NCBI RefSeq assembly: GCF_029982035.1
Contig: NZ_CP104166.1
Location: 682,001 to 746,000 of the forward strand
Direction of reading: 5' to 3'
Source of the DNA: Megaera polyxenophila
Lineage (GTDB): Bacteria > Pseudomonadota > Alphaproteobacteria > Rickettsiales > Rickettsiaceae
DNA: 64,000 nt
Position numbers and translations under genes: made by a program. This document shows positions 55,069-64,000 of the stretch, piece after piece. Numbering within the stretch: the stretch's first letter is position 1; each line of letters opens with the position of its first letter. The notes beneath the pieces are model-generated. The model saw only the letters and a list, made by a program, of their open reading frames with translations, was not told where the DNA came from and did no database searches.

Positions 55069-56808
55069 ATGAGTTTTAACCAGGATAACACTGAAAACCA
55101 GCATAATGATTATAATGTAAATATCCAAATAATTACGTTTATTGTTATCACTATGGTAATAATCTTAACTTTGGTAAATTTCATTCGAATATATTCAAAT
55201 GAAAAGTCTCTATTATTAAAGGAAATGTCGAAAGAAGCTAATTCGTTAAAAACAATTTTTTCAAACCAATTAAGTTATTCTAAATATTTTATAAAACTAA
55301 TAGGCAGAAATATAAAAACCAATCCTACAGATTTGTTATATATTAGAAAAACTCTCAAAACGTATTTTCTATCTAGACACTTCAATTCGCTATTTGGATG
55401 GCGTAAATACAGCTAGGTTAACAACGAATATCTAGAATTAGTAACAAGCATTGGCGGTATTGCAGCAAATCCAAAAAAACTATATTTTGTAGAAGATATA
55501 GTCCACAAAATTGGTGATAACAAAGAGATCAAAAGTTATGTAGATTTTCGTATTAATAAAACTTTCGACAATCATAGTTTAAAATTAGTTAATGCAATAT
55601 TTGATAAGTTAGCAAAAAATTTTATTGGAGCAGTTGTTTTAAGCTATGATATTGATACTTTGGTTCAAAACCTAAATAACCGTAAAAAAGATTCAAGTGT
55701 CAATTTTATAATAGTCGACAAAAACTTTGATATTGTTGCTAAATCAAAACCGATAATAGATAAAATCGCAGATATTAATGATAAACTATCTCCTCAGTTG
55801 TTACAGCTTTTGAAGAAACAAGATCAGAATCGAGGAGCTCTTAATCAAGATTGTTCATACCTTGATATGGCAAATGGGTTGAATTATTTTATAAAACCAC
55901 TAGAGGATTTTCCTTTTACGGTTATTATCAATATTGACAATGACTTTATAAAGAACAATATAGTTCAGAATATTATAAAAAAGTTTCTTGAAGTCGTGTT
56001 TCTAGCCGGCGTTTGTTTAATAATTATTATTGCAATTTATAAAAGAGAAACTTTACTTAGAACAAAAGCTGAGCAAGCAACAATTTTAGCAAATAATGCA
56101 ACCAAAACCAAAACTGATTTCCTTGCTTTTACAGCCCACGAAATAAGATCCCCTTTAGGTTTTATTGTTACTGGCTCAGAAATCATGTCAAAAGGATTAT
56201 TCGGAAAGATCCCAACAGAATATACCAAATATGTTGAAGGAATATACAGCAACGCCCAAATCATCCTTGATTTTATTACTGATATTTTAGATGAGAATCA
56301 AATAATTGAAGGTCAATTTAAAATAGTTAACTCTTTAAATAAGGTACGAGATATAATAACTCGAGTCGTAGAATTTTATGTAGGAAAAAATAATATCTCT
56401 ATAATAACTAATTTTGAACCAAATTTACCTTTACTAATTTGTGATAAGAAAAGAATTGCCCAAGTAATAGATAATTTAATTAGTAACAGTATAAAATACT
56501 CTAGTAAAAATACTGCTATTAACATCGTAGTAAAAATGGACCAAAGTCAAATGGTAATAACAATTAGTGATCAAGGAATAGGAATGAAACAAGAAGAAAT
56601 ACCTATAGCCCTAAGCAAGTACGGCACAATTCATAGAGAAGATTACCAGAAAGGGGGATCTTATGGATTAGGATTACCTATAGTTAAAATGCTATTAGAT
56701 GCTCATGAAGCAATTCTAACTATAGATAGTACATACGGAAAGGGAACAACTGTAAAAATTATTTTCCCAAAATCCAAAATTGTTTATACTCAAGAGAAAA
56801 AACAGTAA
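55069..56808 (+). pseudogene. Sensor histidine kinase with an in-frame TAG
   Basis: One reading frame of 580 codons, interrupted only by TAG at 55414-55416 (codon 116). The N-terminal part has a membrane helix (about residues 22-42) and a sensory region that continues after the TAG. A second helix lies near 55970-56038. The kinase core has H-box FTAHEIRSPL, N-box VIDNLISNSIKYS, G1 ISDQGIGM and G2 GGSYGLGLPIVKMLLD. Without readthrough only the cytoplasmic part plus some sensor (from about 55660) could be made. The stop TAA abuts the rodA ATG. No response regulator is adjacent. Family features of PleC/CHASE-like kinases are possible but unproven. Confidence 0.8.
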
Positions 56809-57927
56809 ATGGGTTATTCTATAAAAGAAAAATTTGTAACTAAGCTACAAAAGATACCTTTTTCTATACCATTTTTAATAACAGTTATTTGTATTTACGG
56901 TTTTGTAATTCTTTACTCTGCTGCAGGTGGGCAAATAGAGCCATGGGCGTATAGGCAAATAATAATTTTTTCGATTTTTATGCCTTTAGCTTTCATAATT
57001 TCTATGGTAGATACTAGATTTATCTATAAATTCTCGTATTTTTTATATTTTTTCGTTTTGCTACTTTTAATTGCAGTAGCAATTATTGGGAAAACAGTAA
57101 TGGGAGCAACACGATGGATAGACCTTGGGGTTTTTTACATCCAACCATCAGAACCAACTAAAATAGCTATAGTGCTAATGCTTGCCAGATATTTCCATAG
57201 CAGTAAGGAACAAAATATTTCCTCTATTTACAATTTAATTCTTCCTATAATTGGAGTGCTAATTCCAGCATTCCTAATTATTAAACAGCCAGATCTTGGA
57301 ACTGGAATAATTACCATAATAGTTGCAACTATTATTTTTTTTGCGGCAGGGGTTAAGAAGTTATATTTTGTTATCGTAGGTATTGGCAGTTTAATTTTAC
57401 TACCAATCGTTTGGACTTTATTACATAACTATCAAAAAAATCGTGTGTTAATTTTTTTGAACCCAGATAGAGAACCACTCGGAGCAGGATATAACATTAT
57501 TCAATCAAAAATAGCTATAGGATCAGGAGGATTTTGGGGGAAAGGTTTATTAAATGGGACACAAAGCCATTTAAGTTTTTTACCGGAATATACCACCGAT
57601 TTTATCTTTTCTTTCCTAACAGAAGAACTTGGGTTTGTTGGTGGTTTAGTTTTAGTGATACTATATTTTATGCTGATTCTCAGTTCACTAGCTATTGCAA
57701 TTAACACTAAATCAATATTTACAAAGTTAATGGTGATAGGTCTAACATCAATATTTTTTAGCCACGTGTTTATTAATATAGGCATGGTAATGGGTATGAT
57801 GCCAGTAGTCGGAGTGCCGTTACCATTTATTTCATATGGTGGTACAATGATGGTATCAATGCTTATTAGTTTTGGTTTAATTATGAATGCTAGCCTGCAC
57901 CAACACAGTAACTTGCACACTAATTAA
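56809..57927 (+). CDS. rodA: Peptidoglycan glycosyltransferase RodA
   Basis: 372-aa SEDS polymerase of the elongasome. About ten helices, TRWIDLGVFYIQPSEPTKIA (SEDS hallmark), KQPDLGTGIITII and the C-terminal VGVPLPFISYGGTMMVS. It works with PBP2 encoded 500 bp downstream. The start directly follows the kinase stop codon. Length is typical. Confidence 0.95.
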   Translation: MGYSIKEKFVTKLQKIPFSIPFLITVICIYGFVILYSAAGGQIEPWAYRQIIIFSIFMPLAFIISMVDTRFIYKFSYFLYFFVLLLLIAVAIIGKTVMGATRWIDLGVFYIQPSEPTKIAIVLMLARYFHSSKEQNISSIYNLILPIIGVLIPAFLIIKQPDLGTGIITIIVATIIFFAAGVKKLYFVIVGIGSLILLPIVWTLLHNYQKNRVLIFLNPDREPLGAGYNIIQSKIAIGSGGFWGKGLLNGTQSHLSFLPEYTTDFIFSFLTEELGFVGGLVLVILYFMLILSSLAIAINTKSIFTKLMVIGLTSIFFSHVFINIGMVMGMMPVVGVPLPFISYGGTMMVSMLISFGLIMNASLHQHSNLHTN

Positions 57928-57929
57928 TT

Positions 57930-58439
57930 ATGTATAAATTATCGATCAAAGCGGTATTAACTCTTATTTTAGGATTTTATATCCTTTTGATTTGTTTAAT
58001 ACCATTAAAGCTATATAAACTAGGTTTAGTTAACATGTTTGGTGAAATTTTTCCTGCGGTGGATTTAATAGTTATTTATTATTTCTCAACTTATACTACT
58101 ATTAGACCCTGGATATTATTTATTATTGGTATCATAATAGATCAGATATATCAAGTGCCAGTTGGCCTTAATTCTTTTGCTTTTATTACTATAAATCTCA
58201 TACTAAATTATGCAAGCAGATGGTTTATTCTAAAGGATGAAATTACGAATATCTTAATTTTTTGTGCATATAGTTTGCTCCTTATTGGCTTTAGGTATAT
58301 AATTTTCCTGGCAAAAAATAATTATGGCTTTGAAGGATTCTCAATTTATTTTTATTACCTAACGACAATCTTTTCATATCCAATATTACGATTTCTAATC
58401 CACAAACCTTTTACTGCATTAACCAGATATGCTGGATAA
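57930..58439 (+). CDS. mreD: Rod-shape-determining protein MreD
   Basis: 169-aa membrane protein with five predicted helices and the family pattern GEIFPAVDLIVIYYFS, then IIDQIYQVPVGLNSFAF. It helps position the elongasome. It lies between rodA (2-bp gap) and mrdA (11-nt overlap), so the three are cotranslated. mreB and mreC are not in the window. Confidence 0.83.
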   Translation: MYKLSIKAVLTLILGFYILLICLIPLKLYKLGLVNMFGEIFPAVDLIVIYYFSTYTTIRPWILFIIGIIIDQIYQVPVGLNSFAFITINLILNYASRWFILKDEITNILIFCAYSLLLIGFRYIIFLAKNNYGFEGFSIYFYYLTTIFSYPILRFLIHKPFTALTRYAG

Positions 58440-60216
58440 AAATACTATTAAAGGGCAGCTTATTTCTAGGCGTGCTTTTATAATCGGAGCTGGCAAATTT
58501 GCTTTTTTACTTTTGCTTGTAGGCAGAATGTTTTACATGCAATTCATCAAAAAAAACGAGTACAAAACACTTTCAGATCAAAACCGAATAAGAATGATAA
58601 TCATGTTGCCAAATAGAGGACAAATTTATGACAGGCACATGAAATTAATGGCTAAAAACAATACTTGTTTTAGGTTATTATTAGATAAAAATATTAGCTC
58701 GTTTTTTGAAGAGGAATTAAAAGATGTTACAGAAATGCTTGAATTGGACGAGGAACAAATAAAAGAGGTTAGTAATAGGATAAAAAGAGCAGGTAGAAGA
58801 ATCCCCGTATTAATAATGGATTATCTAGACTGGCATCAAGTTTCAATAATAGAAGAGCGCAAGGAAGTTTTAAAATCGCTATTTGTTGATACAGGAAACA
58901 TCAGATTTTATAAGTATGGAGAAAATACAGCCCACTTACTTGGTTACATGGGGAGAATTGAAAAAACCGAAAAAAATGATTTTGCCTTTGTAGACGAAAA
59001 TTTCAGGACTGGAAAAAACGGAATAGAGAAATTTTATGAAGAAACATTGCGGGGAAATTTCGGTCATAAACAGATTGAGGTTAACGCTCATGGCAAATAT
59101 GTAAGGGAGCTATCCGAAAGTAAACCTTTACCAGGCATTGATCTATATTTGAATATAGATGCAGAGCTACAAAAAAATATTACTCCATATTTAAATTCAA
59201 AAGGTTGTAGTGCTGTTGTGATGGATTGCCAGGATGGTAGTATTTTGGTTTCTAGCTCGACACCCTCCTATAATCCTAATAATTTTAATTTTCTATCAAA
59301 TAAATATTGGTCTGAGTTAATCCAAAACCCGCATAAACCACTGATAAATAAAACAATTCATAGTCTTTATCCTCCCGGCTCAATATTTAAAATAATTACA
59401 ATTCTAGCTGCACTGGAGACAGGAATAAACCCTTCTCATACCATAAATTGTAATGGAGGGCCAGCTCTAGGAGGGAACGGTTTTAGATGTGGAAAAAAAA
59501 CTGGTCATGGCTTCTTAAATATGCATGATGCAATAAAACACTCCTGTAATATTTATATGTTTGAAATTGCAAAAATCATAGGACCTCAAAAGATTATCAA
59601 TTTAGCACAAAAATTTGGTTTTGGATCAAATACCGGCATTGATTTACCATCCGAGCTTACAGGATTTGTTCCAACGTTGGAATGGAAAAAGAAGCAATTT
59701 AATAGCAAATGGTCTCTAGGAGATACATTTAATTTGTCAATTGGACAAGGATTTTTATTATGTACTCCTATACAACTGGCAAGATTCATAACTGCTATAG
59801 CAACAGACGGAAAATTATACACCCCTAAGATAGCTAAATCTGCGGCAGAATATGTCCAGCTTAGGTTAGAAAAAGATCATATAGCTTTTATAAAAGAAGC
59901 ATTGTATAGCACCGTTAATTCGGCAGGTGGAACTGGCTATGCAGGAAGACTAACTCATAGCACATTAAGTATGGCTGGTAAGACGGGCACTGCTCAGGTG
60001 GTAGCTAAAAAAAATACTGACGATGACCTTAGTAGATCTGACATAGCATGGAATCGAAGAAATCACGCTATTTTTGCTGGTTATGCGCCTTCCAATAACC
60101 CTAGATATACTGTAACAGTATATTATGATCACGGAGGAGGTGGAGGAAAAGCTGCCGTTCCTATAGCCAAGGCAATAATCGAACAAATTTTAGAAAAATA
60201 CCCTCAAATATATTAG
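58429..60216 (+). CDS. mrdA: Penicillin-binding protein 2 (peptidoglycan transpeptidase)
   Basis: 595-aa class B PBP: N-terminal anchor helix (about residues 17-37), a pedestal domain with PNRGQIYDRH, and the transpeptidase with active-site S-x-x-K in PPGSIFKIITILA, SxN as KHSCNIY and KTG in MAGKTGTAQVV. It cross-links the wall during elongation with RodA. It is complete. A beta-lactam target in a genome that also carries a class D beta-lactamase. Confidence 0.95.
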   Translation: MLDKNTIKGQLISRRAFIIGAGKFAFLLLLVGRMFYMQFIKKNEYKTLSDQNRIRMIIMLPNRGQIYDRHMKLMAKNNTCFRLLLDKNISSFFEEELKDVTEMLELDEEQIKEVSNRIKRAGRRIPVLIMDYLDWHQVSIIEERKEVLKSLFVDTGNIRFYKYGENTAHLLGYMGRIEKTEKNDFAFVDENFRTGKNGIEKFYEETLRGNFGHKQIEVNAHGKYVRELSESKPLPGIDLYLNIDAELQKNITPYLNSKGCSAVVMDCQDGSILVSSSTPSYNPNNFNFLSNKYWSELIQNPHKPLINKTIHSLYPPGSIFKIITILAALETGINPSHTINCNGGPALGGNGFRCGKKTGHGFLNMHDAIKHSCNIYMFEIAKIIGPQKIINLAQKFGFGSNTGIDLPSELTGFVPTLEWKKKQFNSKWSLGDTFNLSIGQGFLLCTPIQLARFITAIATDGKLYTPKIAKSAAEYVQLRLEKDHIAFIKEALYSTVNSAGGTGYAGRLTHSTLSMAGKTGTAQVVAKKNTDDDLSRSDIAWNRRNHAIFAGYAPSNNPRYTVTVYYDHGGGGGKAAVPIAKAIIEQILEKYPQIY

Positions 60217-60312
60217 TTAGCTAAAACCTAAATAAGCAAGAAAGCGGTTGAATATGAAATTTTATCCTAATATATTCTAGCTGTGTCCTTAGTAAAATAA
60301 CGAGAAACAACA

Positions 60313-61473
60313 ATGCTCGAGAAATATGCGTGTATACCAGAAAAAACAAGAGGAAGAATATATCCCGAAAAACCTACTCCTTATAGAAATGAATTTGAAA
60401 GAGATCGAGATCGTATAATTCACTCCAACTCTTTTAAAAGGCTTCAATATAAAACGCAGGTATTTGTTAACCACGAAGGCGATCATTATAGAAATCGCCT
60501 TACACATTCTATAGAAGCATCATCGATTGCACGATCGTTATGTAAAGCTCTTAATTTATCCGATGATTTAGCAGAAGGAGTAGCTCTTGCTCATGATCTT
60601 GGCCATTCACCTTTCGGTCATGCTGGCGAAGAAGCTTTAAATGAATGTATGAAAGATTACGGAGGCTTCTCTCACAATGCCCACTCATTTAAGATTTTAA
60701 CATATTTAGAGAATAAATACGCCGCATATAATGGTTTGAATTTAACCTGGGAAGTATTAGAAGGAATTATAAAACATAACGGCCCACTTGCTCCAAAAGA
60801 TTTTTCCAGATATATTGTTGACTACGACGCTATACACAATCTTGATTTAACAAAATATTCTTCGGCAGAAGCTCAAATAGCCTCTCTTTCAGATGATATA
60901 GCTTACATTACTCACGATCTAGAGGATAGTATAGGAGCTGAAATCATAACTTATAAAGACCTTGAAGAAATAGAATTACTAGCTGAATATATTCATAGAA
61001 TTAGAAACGATTATAAAGATATAGATAAAGCAAGATTAATTTATGAAGTAGCACGTAAGTTAACTCATCACTTGATAGACAGCCTCTTATCACAAACAAG
61101 AGATAATATTAAAAAATACCAAATTGGAACAGAATCAGATATACGTGATTTAGGACGTCCATTAGTAGAATTTACTGAAAATACTGTTAATGAAGTTAAA
61201 CTGATAAAAGAGCTCTTATTTAAAAAAGTTTATAAGCATCATCGGGTGGTAGCCGTTACGTTGCAATGTCAGAATATTGTTAAAAGTCTTTTTAAATTAT
61301 ACGCCGAAAATATAAACTTATTACCTTTTAGCTGGCGTCAAATGATAAAAGATGATGTAAATAATTCAGAAATGTCTATAATAGCCGATTATATAGCTGG
61401 TATGACTGATAGATATGCAATAAAACAATATCAGTCATTTTACAATTTAAAATTTGCAAATGCTGATCTATGA
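60313..61473 (+). CDS. dgt: Deoxyguanosinetriphosphate triphosphohydrolase-like protein
   Basis: 386-aa HD-domain dNTPase. Metal ligands in NRLTHSIEASSIARSL and ALAHDLGHSPFGHAGE, then FSHNAHSFKIL and LSDDIAYITHDLED. It splits dNTPs to nucleosides and triphosphate. Length fits the short alphaproteobacterial group. The stop overlaps the argS start (ATGA). Confidence 0.94.
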   Translation: MLEKYACIPEKTRGRIYPEKPTPYRNEFERDRDRIIHSNSFKRLQYKTQVFVNHEGDHYRNRLTHSIEASSIARSLCKALNLSDDLAEGVALAHDLGHSPFGHAGEEALNECMKDYGGFSHNAHSFKILTYLENKYAAYNGLNLTWEVLEGIIKHNGPLAPKDFSRYIVDYDAIHNLDLTKYSSAEAQIASLSDDIAYITHDLEDSIGAEIITYKDLEEIELLAEYIHRIRNDYKDIDKARLIYEVARKLTHHLIDSLLSQTRDNIKKYQIGTESDIRDLGRPLVEFTENTVNEVKLIKELLFKKVYKHHRVVAVTLQCQNIVKSLFKLYAENINLLPFSWRQMIKDDVNNSEMSIIADYIAGMTDRYAIKQYQSFYNLKFANADL

Positions 61474-63203
61474 ATATATTTAAGGAATTAGGAAGTGATC
61501 TTAAAAATAGATGTTTACAAATATGCGCTGATACAGAAATTTGGAATCAAGCCACTCTAGAAACCCCCAAGGATCCGTTAAACGGTGATATCTCAACTAA
61601 TATAGCAATGTTACTCGCTGCAAAAACTGGCGAAAACCCTAGAGAAATAGCTATTAAATTTAAGGAATTAATAACTGATATACCTTATGTTGCCCATATA
61701 GAAGTTGCAGGCCCTGGCTTCATTAACTTTACCATAAAAGCAGAAAAATGGCACGATTGTATTAAAAGTATACTCAATGGTGACAAAGATTTCTGGGAAG
61801 TTAATGTTGGGAAAGGAACAAAAGTAAACGTTGAATATGTTTCTGCTAACCCAACTGGCCCAATGCATATCGGGCATGCTAGGGGAGCAGTATATGGAGA
61901 TGCATTGGCAAATATTCTAAAAAAATGCGGGTACGCAGTTACTAAGGAGTATTATGTAAATGATGCTGGCTCGCAAATTGATGTATTAATTGACAGTTTG
62001 TTAATTCGTTACAAGGAAGCCTTAAACGGCGAAAAAGCTATAATCCCTGAAGGTTTTTATCCTGGGGAGTATTTAGCTGTAGTAGGTAAAAAACTAGCAA
62101 CAGATTATGGCCATAAACTGCTTGACATGGATGAGAATTCAATGCGTCAGAAGCTCAAAAAAATTGCAGTTTCTGAAATGTTAGAATTAATTAAACTCGA
62201 TCTTGGAAAACTAGGTGTTAAACACGATGTCTTTACTTCAGAACAAAGCTTACATGATAATGGTAAAATAGAGGAAGCTGTTGCGATTCTGACTAAAATG
62301 GGGTTAATATATCACGGTATTTTACCGCCTCCAAAAGGAAAAATAGATGAAAATTGGCAAGAAAAAGAACAATTATTGCTCAGGTCCTCTAATTATGGCG
62401 ACGACCAAGATCGACCTATCCAAAAAAGCGACGGCTCATGGTCTTATCTGGCTGCAGATTTTGCTTACGCCAAGGATAAGATAGATCGAGGTTTTGAGTG
62501 TTTAATTTATATACTAGGTGCAGATCATAGCGGTTACGTTAAACGAATAAAAGCTGTCATTGAAGCTCTCAGTCAAGGTAAAGTAAAAAGTGACATTCGC
62601 ACTAGTCAGCTTGTTAATTTTGTAAAGGGAACTGAACCAATTAAAATGTCAAAAAGAAGTGGGAATTTCATGACTGTTAGCGATGTAATAAATGATGTGG
62701 GTAAAGATATCATCCGCTTTATTATGCTTACCCGTAGAAATGATGTCACATTAGATTTTGATTTTACAAAAGTTAAGGAACAATCAAAAGATAACCCGGT
62801 ATTTTATGTACAATACGCCCATGTCCGAGCTAAATCCATTTTAGCAAAAGCAAAAGAAAATATTCCTTCAGCTTATGAAGTTTTTACAAATAGAGAGTTC
62901 AATCTTTCGCTTCTTAATTCAGAAGAAGAAATCCAGTTAATTAAACTTCTTGCTTCTTGGCCAAAAATCTTATCGTCATCCGCCATAACACGGGAACCAC
63001 AAAGAATTGCCTATTATTTAATTGATATTGCTTCCAGATTTCATTCTATATGGAATCTTGGCAAAGAAAATAATGATTATCGATTTAATATAGAGGATAA
63101 TCTAGAATTAACAGCTGCAAGATTAGCCTTGGTAGAAAGTATAAGAAAGGTAATAGCTAGTGGATTTGAGCTGATAGGAGTAACTCCTATGGATAAAATG
63201 TAA
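61470..63203 (+). CDS. argS: Arginyl-tRNA synthetase
   Basis: 577-aa class I synthetase: HIGH in NPTGPMHIGHARGAVYGD, KMSKR in IKMSKRSGNFM, C-terminal anticodon-binding domain ending GFELIGVTPMDKM. The N-terminal domain recognises the tRNA D-loop. Full length and coupled to dgt by a 4-nt overlap. Confidence 0.97.
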   Translation: MNIFKELGSDLKNRCLQICADTEIWNQATLETPKDPLNGDISTNIAMLLAAKTGENPREIAIKFKELITDIPYVAHIEVAGPGFINFTIKAEKWHDCIKSILNGDKDFWEVNVGKGTKVNVEYVSANPTGPMHIGHARGAVYGDALANILKKCGYAVTKEYYVNDAGSQIDVLIDSLLIRYKEALNGEKAIIPEGFYPGEYLAVVGKKLATDYGHKLLDMDENSMRQKLKKIAVSEMLELIKLDLGKLGVKHDVFTSEQSLHDNGKIEEAVAILTKMGLIYHGILPPPKGKIDENWQEKEQLLLRSSNYGDDQDRPIQKSDGSWSYLAADFAYAKDKIDRGFECLIYILGADHSGYVKRIKAVIEALSQGKVKSDIRTSQLVNFVKGTEPIKMSKRSGNFMTVSDVINDVGKDIIRFIMLTRRNDVTLDFDFTKVKEQSKDNPVFYVQYAHVRAKSILAKAKENIPSAYEVFTNREFNLSLLNSEEEIQLIKLLASWPKILSSSAITREPQRIAYYLIDIASRFHSIWNLGKENNDYRFNIEDNLELTAARLALVESIRKVIASGFELIGVTPMDKM

Positions 63204-63218
63204 GGAATAATAAATTTT

Positions 63219-63271
63219 GGATAGTTGAGGTTTAACTCTTCATGAAATAAAGAGTTAAACCTCAACTATCC
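63219..63271. terminator. Bidirectional terminator between argS and tatD
   Basis: Perfect 22-bp inverted repeat (63219-63240 and 63250-63271) with a 9-nt loop between convergent genes. Its right arm includes the tatD stop codon region. No long T-tract follows on the plus strand, but the stem is by far the strongest in the window. Confidence 0.75.
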
Positions 63272-64000
63272 TCAATTATCTCATTGGGGAAATTTCTAAA
63301 TTGACAAGCTTTATTAAACAGTGTGAAAAAGTTATCTGTAGTCTGTTTTGCACATTTTTCAAACGTTATCCCTTTTAAATCAGCAATCGCTTCTGTAACA
63401 TATTTTACATAAGAAGGCTCATTTATTTTACCTCTTTTAGGAACTGGTGCAAGATATGGGGAATCAGTTTCGACTAGAAGCCTATCCAAAGGCGTAAATT
63501 TAATAATAGCTCTTAATTCATCAGCATTTTTAAAAGTGACAATTCCAGCAACTGAAATATAAAAACCAATATCTAGTATTTTTCGAGCAAATCTCTCTGA
63601 AGCTGTAAAACAATGGATAAGGCCAGGAAAATTGTAAGTTTTTTTGTATGAAGCTATTATATCATAAGTATCGTCTTCAGCTTCTCTGGTATGAACTATA
63701 ATTGGTAATTTGTTTTCACAAGAGGCTTTAATATGTTCTTCAAAAGATTGTTTCTGAAGTTTGTGCTGCGTAATATCTTTATTATAATAGTAATCTAACC
63801 CTGTTTCCCCTAACCCTATCACTCGATTATTTTTAGCAAGGCTAATTAGTTCCGAAGCACTTATTACTTCCCTTACTTCACTTGGATGGATTCCAACTGA
63901 AGCAAAGACATTTTTATAATTTTCTGCAATAGCCAAAATTTTAGGAAAATCTTCAAGTTTTGTACAGATTGTCTGCATGTAATGTACATTCGATTCAAAC
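63262..64000 (-). CDS. tatD: TatD family metal-dependent DNase (5' end beyond window)
   Basis: At least 245 residues of a TatD-type hydrolase. Seen: VFASVGIHPSEVREV, VIGLGETGLDYYYN, PIIVHTREAEDDT, HCFTASERFARKILD and LVETDSPYLAPVPKRG, which contain the metal-binding Glu, His and Asp residues. The N-terminal HxH motif lies upstream of the window edge; the frame is open to 64000, so the ATG at 63978 is internal. Roles in DNA repair or RNA/DNA turnover are reported for the family. Confidence 0.93.
   Translation of the reverse strand, partial: FESNVHYMQTICTKLEDFPKILAIAENYKNVFASVGIHPSEVREVISASELISLAKNNRVIGLGETGLDYYYNKDITQHKLQKQSFEEHIKASCENKLPIIVHTREAEDDTYDIIASYKKTYNFPGLIHCFTASERFARKILDIGFYISVAGIVTFKNADELRAIIKFTPLDRLLVETDSPYLAPVPKRGKINEPSYVKYVTEAIADLKGITFEKCAKQTTDNFFTLFNKACQFRNFPNEIIEDS

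Noticed and set aside
57501..57920. 139-aa minus-strand ORF
   Set aside because: Antisense of rodA; composition reflects the membrane-protein codons read backwards.

Overview
The window is an AT-rich chromosomal segment of an obligately intracellular alphaproteobacterium of the order Rickettsiales, most probably family Rickettsiaceae (Rickettsia or a near relative; the genus cannot be settled by reading alone). The reasons are: a short archaeal-type ValS; F0 genes atpI-B-E-F'-F separated from the F1 genes; MipZ; a PhaC synthase; a class D beta-lactamase; and the block cysS, ndk, mnmG, rsmG, parA, parB. Codon use and gene set look chromosomal. Two near-perfect parS palindromes beside parAB suggest the replication-origin domain.

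Layout. 1-4 kb: an IS200-type element cut by the window edge, queA, tRNA-fMet, rsmD, radA. 4-6.5 kb: an IS5-family element, the 3' third of ettA, and a decayed IS5/IS903-like element. 6.5-18 kb: rpmA/rplU, an OXA-type beta-lactamase, phaC broken by an IS630-type element, an MFS-like membrane protein, rne, an LptE-like lipoprotein, bolA, rsfS, a Kef-type antiporter, an SH3 protein. 18-29 kb: an IS5-type element, valS, ubiA, a Bax-inhibitor-1 protein, a CinA-like protein, trmB, tRNA-Ala(GGC), the F0 operon, a DsbA-like lipoprotein. 29.6-36.6 kb: a pepA-mipZ-fadB-like operon whose last gene is cut into three pieces by an IS91-like and an IS200 element. 36.9-41 kb: glnPQ and rimK / AstE-like / rimB-like. 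41-45.3 kb: a three-gene operon for a di-N-acetylated UDP-uronic acid, with WbpB and WbpD fused. 45.4-47 kb: IS6 and IS21 remnants and a second IS5-family copy. 47-55 kb: the 5' two thirds of ettA, a transaldolase-like gene, parB, parA, rsmG, mnmG, ndk, cysS. 55-64 kb: a sensor kinase with an internal stop, rodA, mreD, mrdA, dgt, argS, tatD.

The main structural result is that the two IS5-family copies (4022-5181 and 45922-47081) are inverted relative to each other and have exchanged target-site duplications and gene halves. ettA is split so that residues 1-402 lie beside the right copy and the last 153 residues beside the left copy. Together they give exactly 555 aa, the usual EttA length. 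The 40.7 kb between the copies is therefore best read as one IS-mediated inversion.

The second theme is IS-driven decay of carbon-storage and fatty-acid genes (phaC, fadB-like). In these cases deleting the element in silico restores an uninterrupted in-frame gene, so the insertions look recent. I found no CRISPR array, prophage or clearly new defence system. The most system-like loci are the rimK / AstE-like / RimB-like trio, the wbp operon, and the kinase joined directly to the rod-shape genes.
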